Part shown: piece after piece, positions 9,870-18,641 of the stretch
Numbering within the stretch: the first letter of the stretch is position 1
Layout: the number at the start of each line of letters is the position of its first letter
Assembly (NCBI RefSeq): GCF_014699115.1
Contig: NZ_JACXAD010000024.1
Span: 1-64,000, forward strand
Reading direction: 5' to 3'
Length of the DNA stretch: 64,000 nt
DNA from: Hymenobacter montanus
GTDB lineage: Bacteria; Bacteroidota; Bacteroidia; Cytophagales; Hymenobacteraceae
Notes under the pieces: model-generated
Database searches by the model: none
What the model was told of the DNA's origin: nothing
What the model saw: the letters and a program-made list of their open reading frames with translations, nothing else
Translations under genes and position numbers: made by a program

Positions 9870-9898
9870 TTTGTTTCGTTTATTTCGTTTATAAATTG
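9870..9898 (+). promoter_or_regulatory. Promoter and tandem-repeat operator candidate of the toxin-antitoxin operon
   Basis: TTTG at 9870-9873 and an imperfect -7 box TAAATTG ending at 9898 enclose two perfect head-to-tail copies of TTTCGTTTA (9874-9882 and 9883-9891). A repeat between the promoter elements of an operon whose first gene encodes an HTH protein is a reasonable autorepression site. The promoter match is imperfect. Confidence 0.4.
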
Positions 9899-9919
9899 CA
9901 TACGATAATATAACCGGCT

Positions 9920-10378
9920 ATGGAAGCAATACTAGAGAAGCCATCTTTACAAGACCAACGTGTGGCCAGCGCCTCGTTGCCTTATTTCGACGCTTTTCAC
10001 AAGAGAGGGCTAAAGAAGGGCGGCGACCTAGTTGAGCTCCGATTGCAGGAGCACGACGAAGCTGTGACCATTCCCCGTAAGGCATTGGAGCTGTTGAAGT
10101 TCATTCTGTTGAGCATGGCCGAGGGCAAAGCCGTATCCCTCATTCCGTCCGATTCTGAATTGAGCACCCAGCAGGCCGCCGACATGCTCAACGTTTCACG
10201 CCCCCACTTGGTCAAACTCTTGGAGCAGGGGGCTATCCCCTTCAAAAAGGTGGGCAGCCACCGCCGGGTGCAACTGGAGCACCTGTTGAGCTATGAGCAA
10301 CAGCAAGCCCAGCAGCAGCGGCAGCACCTGCAGTTTTTAGTCCAACAGGCCCAGGAGCTTAACTTGGGCTACCAATGA
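9920..10378 (+). CDS. Excisionase-type HTH protein, probable antitoxin
   Basis: A protein of 152 residues. The central region (about 80-125) carries STQQAADMLNVSRPHLVKLLEQ and VGSHRRV, the helix-turn-helix and wing of the excisionase/MerR-like family. The C-terminus is Gln-rich and predicted helical. Its stop codon overlaps the ATG of the following PIN gene by four bases (ATGA), which indicates translational coupling. Order, overlap and partner fit a type II toxin-antitoxin operon in which this protein binds the operon DNA and neutralises the toxin. The antitoxin role is inferred from context. Confidence 0.8.
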   Translation: MEAILEKPSLQDQRVASASLPYFDAFHKRGLKKGGDLVELRLQEHDEAVTIPRKALELLKFILLSMAEGKAVSLIPSDSELSTQQAADMLNVSRPHLVKLLEQGAIPFKKVGSHRRVQLEHLLSYEQQQAQQQRQHLQFLVQQAQELNLGYQ

Positions 10379-10944
10379 TTCACTCGTCCCGCTTTGTTGC
10401 CGTGCTGGATGCGTGCGTGCTCTATCCTGCGCCCATCCGAGATTTACTCCTGCACCTGGCCAGCTTAGGACTTTATACACCCAAGTGGACGGAAATTATT
10501 CACGACGAGTGGATGCGCAACCTGCTGTTGAATAGGCAGGACCTCACAGCTGAGCAGCTGCGAAAGACCAAAGACGCCATGTGTGGAGCCTTTCCTGATG
10601 CCGATGTGGTAAACTTTGAGCCGCTGATAGAGGCGCTGGAGTTACCCGACCCGGATGACCGCCATTTGCTCGCGGCAGCTATTCGGTGCCAAGCAGACGT
10701 TATCGTTACGGCCAATTTGAAAGATTTCCCTGCGATCGCGCTGGCATCGTACGACGTGGAGGCCCAGCACCCGGACGCCTTTATCTCCAACCTCATTGAC
10801 TTGAACCCAGAAAAGGCCCTGGAGGCGTTTCGGACGCAGGTCGCCTTTCTTAAAAACCCGCCCCGGACGGCCGCTCAGATTTTAGATAATTTTCGAAAAG
10901 TGGAGATGCCTGTCACGGCCGACAAACTGGCCACCTTGCTGTAG
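10375..10944 (+). CDS. PIN-domain ribonuclease, probable toxin
   Basis: A protein of 189 residues of the PIN_3 type (VapC-like). The N-terminal VLDACVLYP contains the first acidic residue. LPDPDDRHLLAAAIRCQADVI with ANLKDF supplies the remaining acidic cluster and the typical late PIN motif. These residues usually coordinate the metal for RNA cleavage. It is translationally coupled to the preceding HTH antitoxin candidate. The C-terminal 50 residues (EALEAFRTQVAFL onwards) extend beyond the minimal PIN fold, as in PIN_3 proteins. The RNA target cannot be predicted. Confidence 0.85.
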   Translation: MIHSSRFVAVLDACVLYPAPIRDLLLHLASLGLYTPKWTEIIHDEWMRNLLLNRQDLTAEQLRKTKDAMCGAFPDADVVNFEPLIEALELPDPDDRHLLAAAIRCQADVIVTANLKDFPAIALASYDVEAQHPDAFISNLIDLNPEKALEAFRTQVAFLKNPPRTAAQILDNFRKVEMPVTADKLATLL

Positions 10945-11370
10945 TTCGTCCCGTACTCCTTGTATCATGCAAACTGATTAAAGGGCTGCCTGTGGAGCTT
11001 TTGCAGGGCTGCCCGGCCGCCGGTTCAGTCGTTTTCGTTGGCCGGGCCTACGTGCGTGGCCAACAGCAAGCCGCCGGTATCAGGAGTTGGCGTGTGCGGC
11101 CCTGGATTTTTTATTTCCATCAAAGCCCTTATCTACTACGCCCCGGGCGCGACTGGTTGCTGACTACCAGTCCCGTCCGGGGCAGTGCCTCCGTTCTGCT
11201 GGTGCGGCATCTGGTCTCCTGATGGTTGAATGGTTACGGCTCGCGGCTCCTTGCGAAGTCCCCAATGGCATAAGCCCGGGTTGTGTTATCCGCTTGCTGC
11301 CCTGGGCCCGCCCGTATTTACGGGACTGGCCGCTGCTAATGCGGGTAGGGGAGGTACAGTAGGTTTTTTG
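10945..11370 (+). pseudogene. Degraded copy of the 3' half of the HupE-like gene, with filler
   Basis: From about 11020 to 11226 the sequence aligns with the 3' half of the gene at 9056-9649, including GCGCGACTGGTTGCTGAC (11147 onward) and TCCGTTCTGCTGGTGC, but with frame-breaking indels and no start. The remaining bases to 11370 show nothing recognisable. The relic lies immediately upstream of the intact lipoprotein gene tail, mirroring the arrangement at 9560-9792. Confidence 0.75.
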
Positions 11371-11865
11371 CTACGGCTGCCGCACCAGTTCCAGGTATTT
11401 CGCGTCGCACTGCTCAAACTGCACGTAGTAGTTCATCGAGTTGCCGGTATTCTGAAGGCGGAGTACGCCGTCTTCCCACACGGCCTGCACATCATCCATT
11501 TCCGGCGCCACCGCCGACGGCTCAGCGGCCTTCAGGCCAACGAAGGTGAAGCCCGTGGTTGAGCCCTCCCGCGATACCTGTACTTTACCGCGTACTCCTC
11601 GGCAAGAGAAAAAGTAGTCGTCCGCCTGCTTGTTTATGATTATCGACAAAGGACACAGGGCCGTATCCTCCACGGTATAGGTTCCGGCGTAGTTGGGAGT
11701 GGCCGCCATGCCTGAGCCAGACGCTGTTGTGGGGGTGGAATCGGTGGCGGGCGGTTGAGTCGGGCGCGCGGTAGCCGCAGGAGCAGAGGTAACGGGTGTT
11801 TTTGAGTCGCAGGCCGCGAAGGCCAGACAGGTTGTTGCAGTGAGGAGGACGATACCTGTTTTCAT
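11371..11865 (-). CDS. Small lipoprotein of unknown function
   Basis: A protein of 164 residues from the ATG at 11865, chosen because it begins MKTGIVLLTATT and reaches the lipobox AFAAC at residues 14-18. A Thr/Pro/Ala-rich linker follows, then a compact domain with NYAGTYTVEDTALCPLSIII, a CRG cysteine and the terminal FEQCDAKYLELVRQP. The domain may be a small beta barrel with disulfides; no named family is recognised. Its 3' end is duplicated as a relic at 9663-9792. Confidence 0.75.
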   Translation of the reverse strand: MKTGIVLLTATTCLAFAACDSKTPVTSAPAATARPTQPPATDSTPTTASGSGMAATPNYAGTYTVEDTALCPLSIIINKQADDYFFSCRGVRGKVQVSREGSTTGFTFVGLKAAEPSAVAPEMDDVQAVWEDGVLRLQNTGNSMNYYVQFEQCDAKYLELVRQP

Positions 11866-12299
11866 CTGACTGAGGAAGCAGACTGGTTTTGCCAACGTAA
11901 GTATACGACGAGCGGTAGTCGGGTATTAGCTGCCAGGCCCGGCCGCTGGCCCCGACGGATAGCCATCCGGCCAAGCGCTGGATGTTCCTTCATACCAAAC
12001 CTGCCCTCCTGGCGCAGCCTTGCGTTCTCTTGCCGGCTTTAGCAGGATGGGTGAGGTCAGATGCTTTCGACCATCAGTCCAGAGCCGGTAGCCGCCGCGC
12101 ATCGAGCTCCTATACCGCGGAGGCCCGTGCTGCTGGCGTTGCAAATCCTGGGCTCCAGTGGTGGCCGATTAGCTTGAGGCCCGCCCAGCTCCGGCGCCCG
12201 TTTCTGCCAGCTCCAATGCCCAATGCCGCTGTCTGCCTACCTTGCTGCCTCATTCCTGGCGGGTGTTTTAGTTTTGTTTTCGCTTTTTACGCTCTTTCT
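11866..12299. other. Divergent intergenic region
   Basis: About 430 bases between the minus-strand lipoprotein and the plus-strand M1 peptidase. A plus frame remains open here upstream of the peptidase start but has no coding resemblance. The upstream controls of both genes must lie here; no clear promoter match was found. Confidence 0.4.
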
Positions 12300-14660
12300 A
12301 TGCGTCGTTTTTTGTTTGCCGGCCTGCTGCTGGCGTTGGGCACCTCTCAGTTCGCCGCAGCCCAGACCACCAACTCGGGGACCGATAAATTCGCGCAGCT
12401 CGAAACGCTGCTGCCCACTGCCAACACGTACCGTACCGCCAGCGGGGCCCCGGGCAAGGACTACTGGCAGCAGCGCGCCGACTACGACATCAAGGTCACG
12501 CTCGACGATGACAAACAAGCCATCAGCGGCCGTGAGACCATCACCTACACCAACCTGTCGCCCGACGTGCTGCCTTACCTGTGGATGCAGCTCGACCAGA
12601 ACATTCTGGACAAGAACTCGATGACGACGGCTACGCAGGTGGGGCAACTGCAAGAAAAGGTATCCTTCCAAACGCTGGAGGGCTTGTTGTCGGACTTCGA
12701 TGGTGGGTTCAAGATTGAGAGCGTGACCGGCAAGGACGGCCAACCGCTGAAAACCGTAATCAATCACACCATGATGCGCGTGGACCTGCCCACGCCCCTG
12801 CGCCCTGGCCAGGCGGTGTCGTTCGACGTGAAGTGGCGCTACAACATCAACGACCAGCTCAAAATCAACGAGCGCAGCGGCTACGAGTACTTCCCCGAGG
12901 ATAAGAACTACCTCTACGAAATCGCGCAGTTTTATCCGCGCATGGCCGTGTATTCCGACAACCAGGGCTGGCAGCACAAGCAGTTCCTGGGCACGGGCGA
13001 ATTTACCCTGCCCTTCGGCGACTACCGCGTGAGCATCACGGTGCCCGCCGACCACGTGGTGGGCGCCACCGGGACGCTCCTCAACGCGGCCCAGGTGCTC
13101 ACCCCCACCCAGCAGAAGCGGTTCGCCGAAGCTAAAACGGCCCGGAAACCGGTGCTCATCGTGAGCCAGGAAGAAGCAGTGCGCAACGAGGGCAGCCGCG
13201 CCACCGGTACCAAAACCTGGAGCTTCGCCGCCAAAAACGTGCGCGACTTTGCCTGGTGCAGCTCGCGCAAGTTCATCTGGGATGCCATGGGCATTAGCCA
13301 GAGCGGCAAGCCGGTGATGTGCATGTCGTACTACCCCAAGGAAGGCAACCCCCTCTGGGGCAAGTACTCGACCCAGGTCGTGGCGCACACCATCAAAACC
13401 TACTCCAAGTTTACCATCCCGTATCAGTACCCGGTGGCCATCTCGGTGCACGGCCCGGTGGGCGGCATGGAATACCCCATGATCTGCTTTAATGGCGGCC
13501 GGCCCGAAAAGGACGGTACCTACTCGGCCGAGCGCAAATACGCCATGATTTCGGTGATTATCCACGAGGTGGGCCACAACTTCTTCCCGATGATTATTAA
13601 CTCCGACGAGCGGCAGTGGACGTGGATGGACGAGGGTCTGAACTCGTTCTGCCAGTTCCTGACCGAGCAGGAGTGGGAGCGCAACTACCCCTCGCGGCGG
13701 GGCGAGCCCCGCGGCATCGTGCCCTACATGCTGATGGATAAGAGCCTGCAAAACCCCATCATGACCAACTCGGAGTCGATACTGCAATTGGGCTCCAACG
13801 CCTACGGCAAGCCCGCCACGGCGCTCAACATTCTACGCGAGACGGTGATGGGCCGCGAGCTGTTCGACTACGCTTTCAAGACGTACGCCACGCGCTGGGC
13901 CTACCGGCATCCTACCCCGGCCGACTTCTTCCGCACCATGGAAGACGCCTCGGCCGTGGACCTGGACTGGTTCTGGCGCGGCTGGTTTTACTCCACCGAC
14001 CACTGCGACCTGGCCCTCGAATCCGTTAAGTTCTACTCAGTGAGCACGAGCAACCCGGTGGTGGAAAACCAGCGCCGGCAGCAGCAGCAAGCTGGCACGC
14101 CACCCTCCATCTCGGCCCAGCGCAATGCCACCGACATCAAGCAAACCCTGGTGGAGGCTAATCCCGAGCTGAAGGATTTCTATAACACCTACAACCCGTT
14201 GGCCGTAACCGAGGCTGACCAACAGCGCTACACGGCCTACCTGGGCACCCTCAAGCCTGAGCAGCGGCAGCGCCTGGGCGACCCGCAGCACTTCTACGAG
14301 CTGAGTTTGCGCAACGTCGGCGGGCTGGTGATGCCCGTCATCCTGCAGCTCACCTACGCCGACAACTCGCAGGAACTCCGCACCCTTCCCGCCGAAATCT
14401 GGCGCCGCAACAACGAGCAGGTGACCAAGATCATCGTCACCAAGCAGCCGGTGATCAGCTTCGTGCTCGACCCCTTCCAGCAAACGGCCGACACCGATCA
14501 GTCGAACAACGCCTTCCCGCGCCAGCCCACGGCCTCCCGCTTCGAGCTGTTTCAGCAGCAGGCCGCTGGCAATAATGCTCCCCAGGCGCCCAACCCCATG
14601 CAGCAGGCGCCAGCACCCGGCAGATCTCCGCAGCCGCCGGCAAACGGGGGCCCTAAGTGA
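12300..14660 (+). CDS. M1-family metallopeptidase, exported
   Basis: A protein of 786 residues. The ATG at 12300 gives the signal peptide MRRFLFAGLLLALGTSQFAAAQ; the frame is open further upstream but without sense. The gluzincin site is HEVGHN at 422-427 with Glu445 in WMDEGLNSF, the H-E-x2-H-x18-E zinc pattern. The exopeptidase loop reads GGMEYPM, the variant found in the large Bacteroidota M1-like family. The C-terminus is a Gln/Pro/Ala-rich tail without a sorting domain. It probably trims peptides in the periplasm or at the surface. A bidirectional terminator separates it from the convergent gene. Confidence 0.88.
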   Translation: MRRFLFAGLLLALGTSQFAAAQTTNSGTDKFAQLETLLPTANTYRTASGAPGKDYWQQRADYDIKVTLDDDKQAISGRETITYTNLSPDVLPYLWMQLDQNILDKNSMTTATQVGQLQEKVSFQTLEGLLSDFDGGFKIESVTGKDGQPLKTVINHTMMRVDLPTPLRPGQAVSFDVKWRYNINDQLKINERSGYEYFPEDKNYLYEIAQFYPRMAVYSDNQGWQHKQFLGTGEFTLPFGDYRVSITVPADHVVGATGTLLNAAQVLTPTQQKRFAEAKTARKPVLIVSQEEAVRNEGSRATGTKTWSFAAKNVRDFAWCSSRKFIWDAMGISQSGKPVMCMSYYPKEGNPLWGKYSTQVVAHTIKTYSKFTIPYQYPVAISVHGPVGGMEYPMICFNGGRPEKDGTYSAERKYAMISVIIHEVGHNFFPMIINSDERQWTWMDEGLNSFCQFLTEQEWERNYPSRRGEPRGIVPYMLMDKSLQNPIMTNSESILQLGSNAYGKPATALNILRETVMGRELFDYAFKTYATRWAYRHPTPADFFRTMEDASAVDLDWFWRGWFYSTDHCDLALESVKFYSVSTSNPVVENQRRQQQQAGTPPSISAQRNATDIKQTLVEANPELKDFYNTYNPLAVTEADQQRYTAYLGTLKPEQRQRLGDPQHFYELSLRNVGGLVMPVILQLTYADNSQELRTLPAEIWRRNNEQVTKIIVTKQPVISFVLDPFQQTADTDQSNNAFPRQPTASRFELFQQQAAGNNAPQAPNPMQQAPAPGRSPQPPANGGPK

Positions 14661-15018
14661 GCCAGCCAGCTTCCTTGGCCAGGGGAATGCTGTTCCGTCT
14701 TCTATTTAAGTATATGCCAACAAACCGAGTAGGACCTGAGGGGCTGCCTTGGTGAAGCCATCACGTTGCGAGCGGTGGTCCATGCCTAACTATGCTTACG
14801 TGAACGGCTCATCAGGATGGCCTTTTTGCTGAGGACGTATTTTTTCGGATGGGCTCTAAGTGGCCCTCCCAAAGTACCCGGATCAGCCAAGTGACTACGC
14901 CGGCCTTCGGTTCGCGCCACATGACCGCCTCTCATATCCGTTTACTCAGGTTCGGGTAGCCGGGTAAAGGACTCTGCCCGCGGTTGTACCACCACGCATA
15001 TTCAACTCGCTACCTCAT
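14661..15018. other. Intergenic region, nothing recognised
   Basis: About 360 bases between the peptidase gene and a terminator hairpin. No gene, repeat or RNA is recognised. Confidence 0.4.
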
Positions 15019-15054
15019 GAAAAAGCCCCTGGAAATATTTCCAGGGGCTTTTTC
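15019..15054. terminator. Perfect bidirectional terminator
   Basis: A perfect 18+18 palindrome (GAAAAAGCCCCTGGAAAT and its complement) gives a GC stem flanked by A and T runs. It lies between the convergent M1 peptidase and DUF11-like genes and suits both. Confidence 0.85.
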
Positions 15055-15075
15055 CGGCCTTCGATGGGCAAAAGC

Positions 15076-16959
15076 CTATTCGCGTGCCAGCGACAGGGTC
15101 AGATTTACGTCCGGGCCGACAACGTGCACCACGTAGCGGCCCGGCGGTAACTGCTCGACGCTCAACGGCTGCTTGCGGGCGCCCTCGAATACGTAAGCCC
15201 CCAACTGCCGCCCCATTAGATCAAGAATCCGGACCTGGTAGGTCCCGGCCGGCAACTCCGTCAGGTCCAGGGCGGCGCGGCCGGGCGTCGGGTTGGGATA
15301 GAGCTTCGCGCCGCCTTTAGTGAGGCGGGTGAACGTCACTGCCCGTACCGGGCCCCAACTGGCCGTGCCGTCGGTGTCGACTTGGCGCAGGCGATAGTAG
15401 ACCAGCGCGTGGCCCTGATGCCCCACCCCGGCATCGGTGAAGCGATAGTCCGTGGGACGGGTGCTGCTGCCTTGGCCGCGCTCGGCGCCCACGCGCTCAA
15501 ACGAGCGGGCGTCGAACGAGCGCTCGATCTCGAAACGCTCGTTGTGGAGTTCGCTGGCCGTCGTCCAGTTCAGCAGCGCGTCGCTTCCCTGAGCCTGGGC
15601 CGCGAAGTCCTGTAATTCCACTGGCAAAGGTTTGGGCAGTTGAGTGGTGATGCTGGCGCTGTTGTTGGGGGTGTTGTTGTCGGTTCGCAGGCACGAGCCC
15701 ACGTTGCTGGTGACCGTCACCGGCGCGTTGGGCATGGGGAAGCTGATGGTGTTAGTCACCAGGTTGGAGCCCGCCGTCGCCTGAAGCGTGGTCGTGGGCG
15801 CAAAGGTGACCACCCCGGTGGTGGCGTTGTACGTGGCCCCGGCGGGCAGTGTCACCGTGCCCGCCGCGGGGGCCGGCGTCAGCGTCAGGGTAGGCGTCAC
15901 GTTGAGGGCGGGGTTCGAGCCGAGGTTGGTGGTCGTGTGGGTGTAGGTCACGGGTTGGCCCGCCGGGGCCGACGCCGGGCCCGTGGGCGCCGTGCGCAGG
16001 TCCGCCGTCGGAGGCGTCGGCTGGAGCGTGAGGCTGGCGTTATCGGGGATAGCGCCAGAGGAAGAACTCGGAAGGTCTGGTGAGCTCGAGCTCACACTGG
16101 CAGCGATTGATAACGGTGTGTTATCGGTAGGGGGCACGGTGAAGCGGACGATGACATAGTCATAGTACGACCCGACGGGAGCGGAGGGCGACGATTCATC
16201 AGAACCGCGTAGGGTGTCCCTGGGGGCCAGCGTCATCACCCCCGTAGCGGGGTTGTATGAGGCCGGCAGGTTCGGGATCCGCTGGATCGACACGATGTTC
16301 AGGTTCGGGGGTAGGGTAAGGGTAGGTACCACGCTAATGGCTGGCAGGCCGCCGCCGTTAGTGAAGAGGCATTGCAACCGCACCGTCTCACAGTGATAGG
16401 GGTTTGTGTTGCTAATGCTGGTGGCGCCACTAGCAGACAAGGTCACGCCTAAATTCTGCGCCGTCCGCACCACGATGGAGGCGCTGGACGCGTTGTTGCC
16501 CGGCGGGTCGTTGACTGCTGTGGCCGAGCTGACGTTGCCGGAGGCCGCAACGCCATCAGGCCTCTGCAGGAGGAAGCTGACCGTGGTGACGGCGCTCTGG
16601 CCGGGGCCCAGGCTGATGACGGGCAGCGACACTACCCCGGTGTTGTAATTGTAGGAGCCCTGGGGCGCTACCGTCACGTTATTGAGTTGCCCCGGCAAGG
16701 TCAGGGTCCGCACCACGTTGAAGACGCTGGTACTTGCCGAGAGGTTGCGGGTGGTAAAGGTGAAGCTTACGGGCGCGTTAAAAGGGGCTTTGCCGTATCC
16801 CGGAACGTGGCCATTGGGGACCAGCTCGGTTTTCAGGTCCTGCGCGGCGACCGAAAAGCCCAGCGCCAGGTTAAGCAAGAGCGCTCCTGCTAGCATCGCG
16901 AATACGCGCCGGCCCGCAAAGGCAACTGGCGCCAGCCAAGGAATAAAAGATGTTTTCAT
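15076..16959 (-). CDS. DUF11-like repeat protein with T9SS sorting domain
   Basis: A protein of 627 residues starting MKTSF at 16959 (an upstream TTG at 16968 is possible). A signal region ends near SVAAQD. Three to four beta repeats of the DUF11/CARDB kind follow, with recurring phrases such as VTLTLPxxL, YNxxTGVV and SLPxIxLGPGQ. An FN3-like segment (LLNWTTASELHNERFEIERS) typical of Bacteroidota surface proteins comes next, and a type A sorting domain from LYPNPTPGRAAL to the end. It is probably an outer-membrane-exported structural or adhesive protein. Nothing catalytic is visible. Confidence 0.82.
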   Translation of the reverse strand: MKTSFIPWLAPVAFAGRRVFAMLAGALLLNLALGFSVAAQDLKTELVPNGHVPGYGKAPFNAPVSFTFTTRNLSASTSVFNVVRTLTLPGQLNNVTVAPQGSYNYNTGVVSLPVISLGPGQSAVTTVSFLLQRPDGVAASGNVSSATAVNDPPGNNASSASIVVRTAQNLGVTLSASGATSISNTNPYHCETVRLQCLFTNGGGLPAISVVPTLTLPPNLNIVSIQRIPNLPASYNPATGVMTLAPRDTLRGSDESSPSAPVGSYYDYVIVRFTVPPTDNTPLSIAASVSSSSPDLPSSSSGAIPDNASLTLQPTPPTADLRTAPTGPASAPAGQPVTYTHTTTNLGSNPALNVTPTLTLTPAPAAGTVTLPAGATYNATTGVVTFAPTTTLQATAGSNLVTNTISFPMPNAPVTVTSNVGSCLRTDNNTPNNSASITTQLPKPLPVELQDFAAQAQGSDALLNWTTASELHNERFEIERSFDARSFERVGAERGQGSSTRPTDYRFTDAGVGHQGHALVYYRLRQVDTDGTASWGPVRAVTFTRLTKGGAKLYPNPTPGRAALDLTELPAGTYQVRILDLMGRQLGAYVFEGARKQPLSVEQLPPGRYVVHVVGPDVNLTLSLARE

Positions 16960-17443
16960 AGGAAGCAATACGGTGGAAAGGGTGACTTGGAAAAGCAGGC
17001 CAGCGCCATTACTTGCGTAGCAGCCTTGTTATACTCCAAATCTGGTTACAAGTTAAACAGAAATTATTGGGCTATGTTCCAATTTCTTCCTGTAACTTAT
17101 TGCAATTTTTTTATTTTATTGAACACATCTGCTAGCTGATGTTCAGCGCTCTCACAAGTATGCTAGCGTAGGTAGCGCATGGGCCTAGAAGGTAGCAGGC
17201 CTTGCGCCGGCCCCAAAGCTGGGCCAGCTCTCTAGCATTCAGTTTGGGCCGTAGTCTTTATAGTGGCCTGCCCATCTGTTGGCTGGGGTATTGGTAGAGC
17301 CGACGGTGCGATGATATCCCAAATGATGGATGTATGGGTAAGACCCGGAAGGCAGGTAGTGGCGGGGGAAAGTTTCTCGAAGTTTAAGCTTGGTAGCGTT
17401 TGTCAGGGGGGCCGGCCCGGACAGGGGCACTATATTAGCCACC
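16960..17443. other. Divergent AT-rich intergenic region
   Basis: About 480 bases between divergent genes. The part at 17040-17135 is strongly AT-rich and probably holds the minus-strand promoter, though no exact TAnnTTTG box was found. Confidence 0.4.
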
Positions 17444-17779
17444 ATGAAAAAGTTATTCGCAATGGGGGCGTGTCTGCTGGCACTAATGGGTAATCCAATT
17501 GGAGTTTATGCCGGCGATACAGAGGTTGTGGTGGTCCGCGTGTACGAGGCGGGGCAAAAAGGGGAGATCGTGCTTACCGGACCGAATGGGCGGAAGGAGA
17601 CAGTCTTGTTCGAAAGCGGAGCGGGCACTAAAAAGCTGGCCGCCGCGGGGAAGGCTTACCACGCAGTTGTGACAAAGCTCTATCAAGAGGGCTATGGGTT
17701 GACCAGCACCTTTACCACCAGCGGTAATGGTACCACGCGTTACAACATCACTACGTTGATTTTCACGAAGGGGGACTAG
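17444..17779 (+). CDS. Small secreted protein of unknown function
   Basis: A protein of 111 residues. The ATG at 17444 gives a signal peptide MKKLFAMGACLLALMG ending near VYAGD. The mature part has alternating hydrophobic beta strands (TEVVVVRVYE, GEIVLTGPNG, KAYHAVVTKLYQEGYG, TRYNITTLIF), suggesting a small beta-rich domain. No family is recognised and it stands alone between divergent and convergent neighbours. Confidence 0.65.
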   Translation: MKKLFAMGACLLALMGNPIGVYAGDTEVVVVRVYEAGQKGEIVLTGPNGRKETVLFESGAGTKKLAAAGKAYHAVVTKLYQEGYGLTSTFTTSGNGTTRYNITTLIFTKGD

Positions 17780-17963
17780 GACCCGTGCTGCCGGCGACGA
17801 TGCGGGTTAGGTCGGGCTGGCTATGTTATCCCTGATGGTTTTGATGTTGCATCTACCCAGAGCAGTCCTGCCCTAAGCGAGGGCTGTCAGTCATGTCTCA
17901 TTCGGGTAGCAGGAACAGTATACCTTACCACCGCTTACCTGATGGATGGCGCACCAGCCAGGG

Positions 17964-18641
17964 TCAGAAAGAGCGCGTTTCCCGCGCTGCACCGCCCACC
18001 ATGCGCGAAATCAACCCGTGGTCGGTGGTGATTTCGGCCCACACCACGCCGACCACGTGCACCGCGAAAAAGGCGATGATGAAGTACATGGTTACGTTAT
18101 GAATTTCTTTGAGGGTGTGCTCCAGCTCACCCAAAAAGGGCACGTCATCAGCCCAGGTAAGGCCCAAGCCGGTGATAGCTATGATGGTCAGTGCCAGGTA
18201 AAATAACGCGTAGCTGCTCTTGATAAACAGTGATTTACCCATCCTGCCCTTGTCGGCTGCCGGCGCCAGCCGGTAGCGGCGGGCCACCTCCCGCAGCCGG
18301 GCCGTAAACCGTAGCTCCGAGGGCCCACGCAGCTCCAGCCCCACGCGCAGCAGCCAGAAGGCCGCCAGCGTCAGCCCAATGTAGATGTGCCACTGCCAAA
18401 TCCGCTCACTAATGATGTGGGCGAACGCATTAGCCTGCTTCACGGTCAGCTTCACGTTCTCGTGGCCCAGGGATTTCAGGAACTCGGGTACGGCTGAGCG
18501 GGCGTCGACGATGACTTTCAAAAACAGAATGGTGAGCAACTGTCCACTCACGAGCAGCGTGTTGCCCCAATGCCACACCCGCAACGGCGCCGTATAGTCG
18601 TGAGTGGGAGCTTCGGTGGTAGAGGCAGCGGCTGGGTTCAT
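17964..18641 (-). CDS. Cytochrome b561-type diheme membrane protein
   Basis: A protein of 225 residues. The ATG at 18641 overlaps the aminotransferase stop by four bases (ATGA); the much longer open frame upstream is only a shadow of that gene. Four hydrophobic segments are visible. Candidate heme histidines are in RVWHWGN, WQWHIYIG, KEIHNVTMYF and FFAVHVVGV, the arrangement of the prokaryotic cytochrome b561/Ni-Fe hydrogenase b-subunit family. It probably passes electrons between quinone and a periplasmic partner. No partner enzyme is encoded next to it, so its role is open. Confidence 0.85.
   Translation of the reverse strand: MNPAAASTTEAPTHDYTAPLRVWHWGNTLLVSGQLLTILFLKVIVDARSAVPEFLKSLGHENVKLTVKQANAFAHIISERIWQWHIYIGLTLAAFWLLRVGLELRGPSELRFTARLREVARRYRLAPAADKGRMGKSLFIKSSYALFYLALTIIAITGLGLTWADDVPFLGELEHTLKEIHNVTMYFIIAFFAVHVVGVVWAEITTDHGLISRMVGGAARETRSF

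Noticed and set aside
12237..13787. Minus-strand open frame of 516 codons
   Set aside because: It is antisense to the M1 peptidase with its intact HExxH site; no family resemblance.
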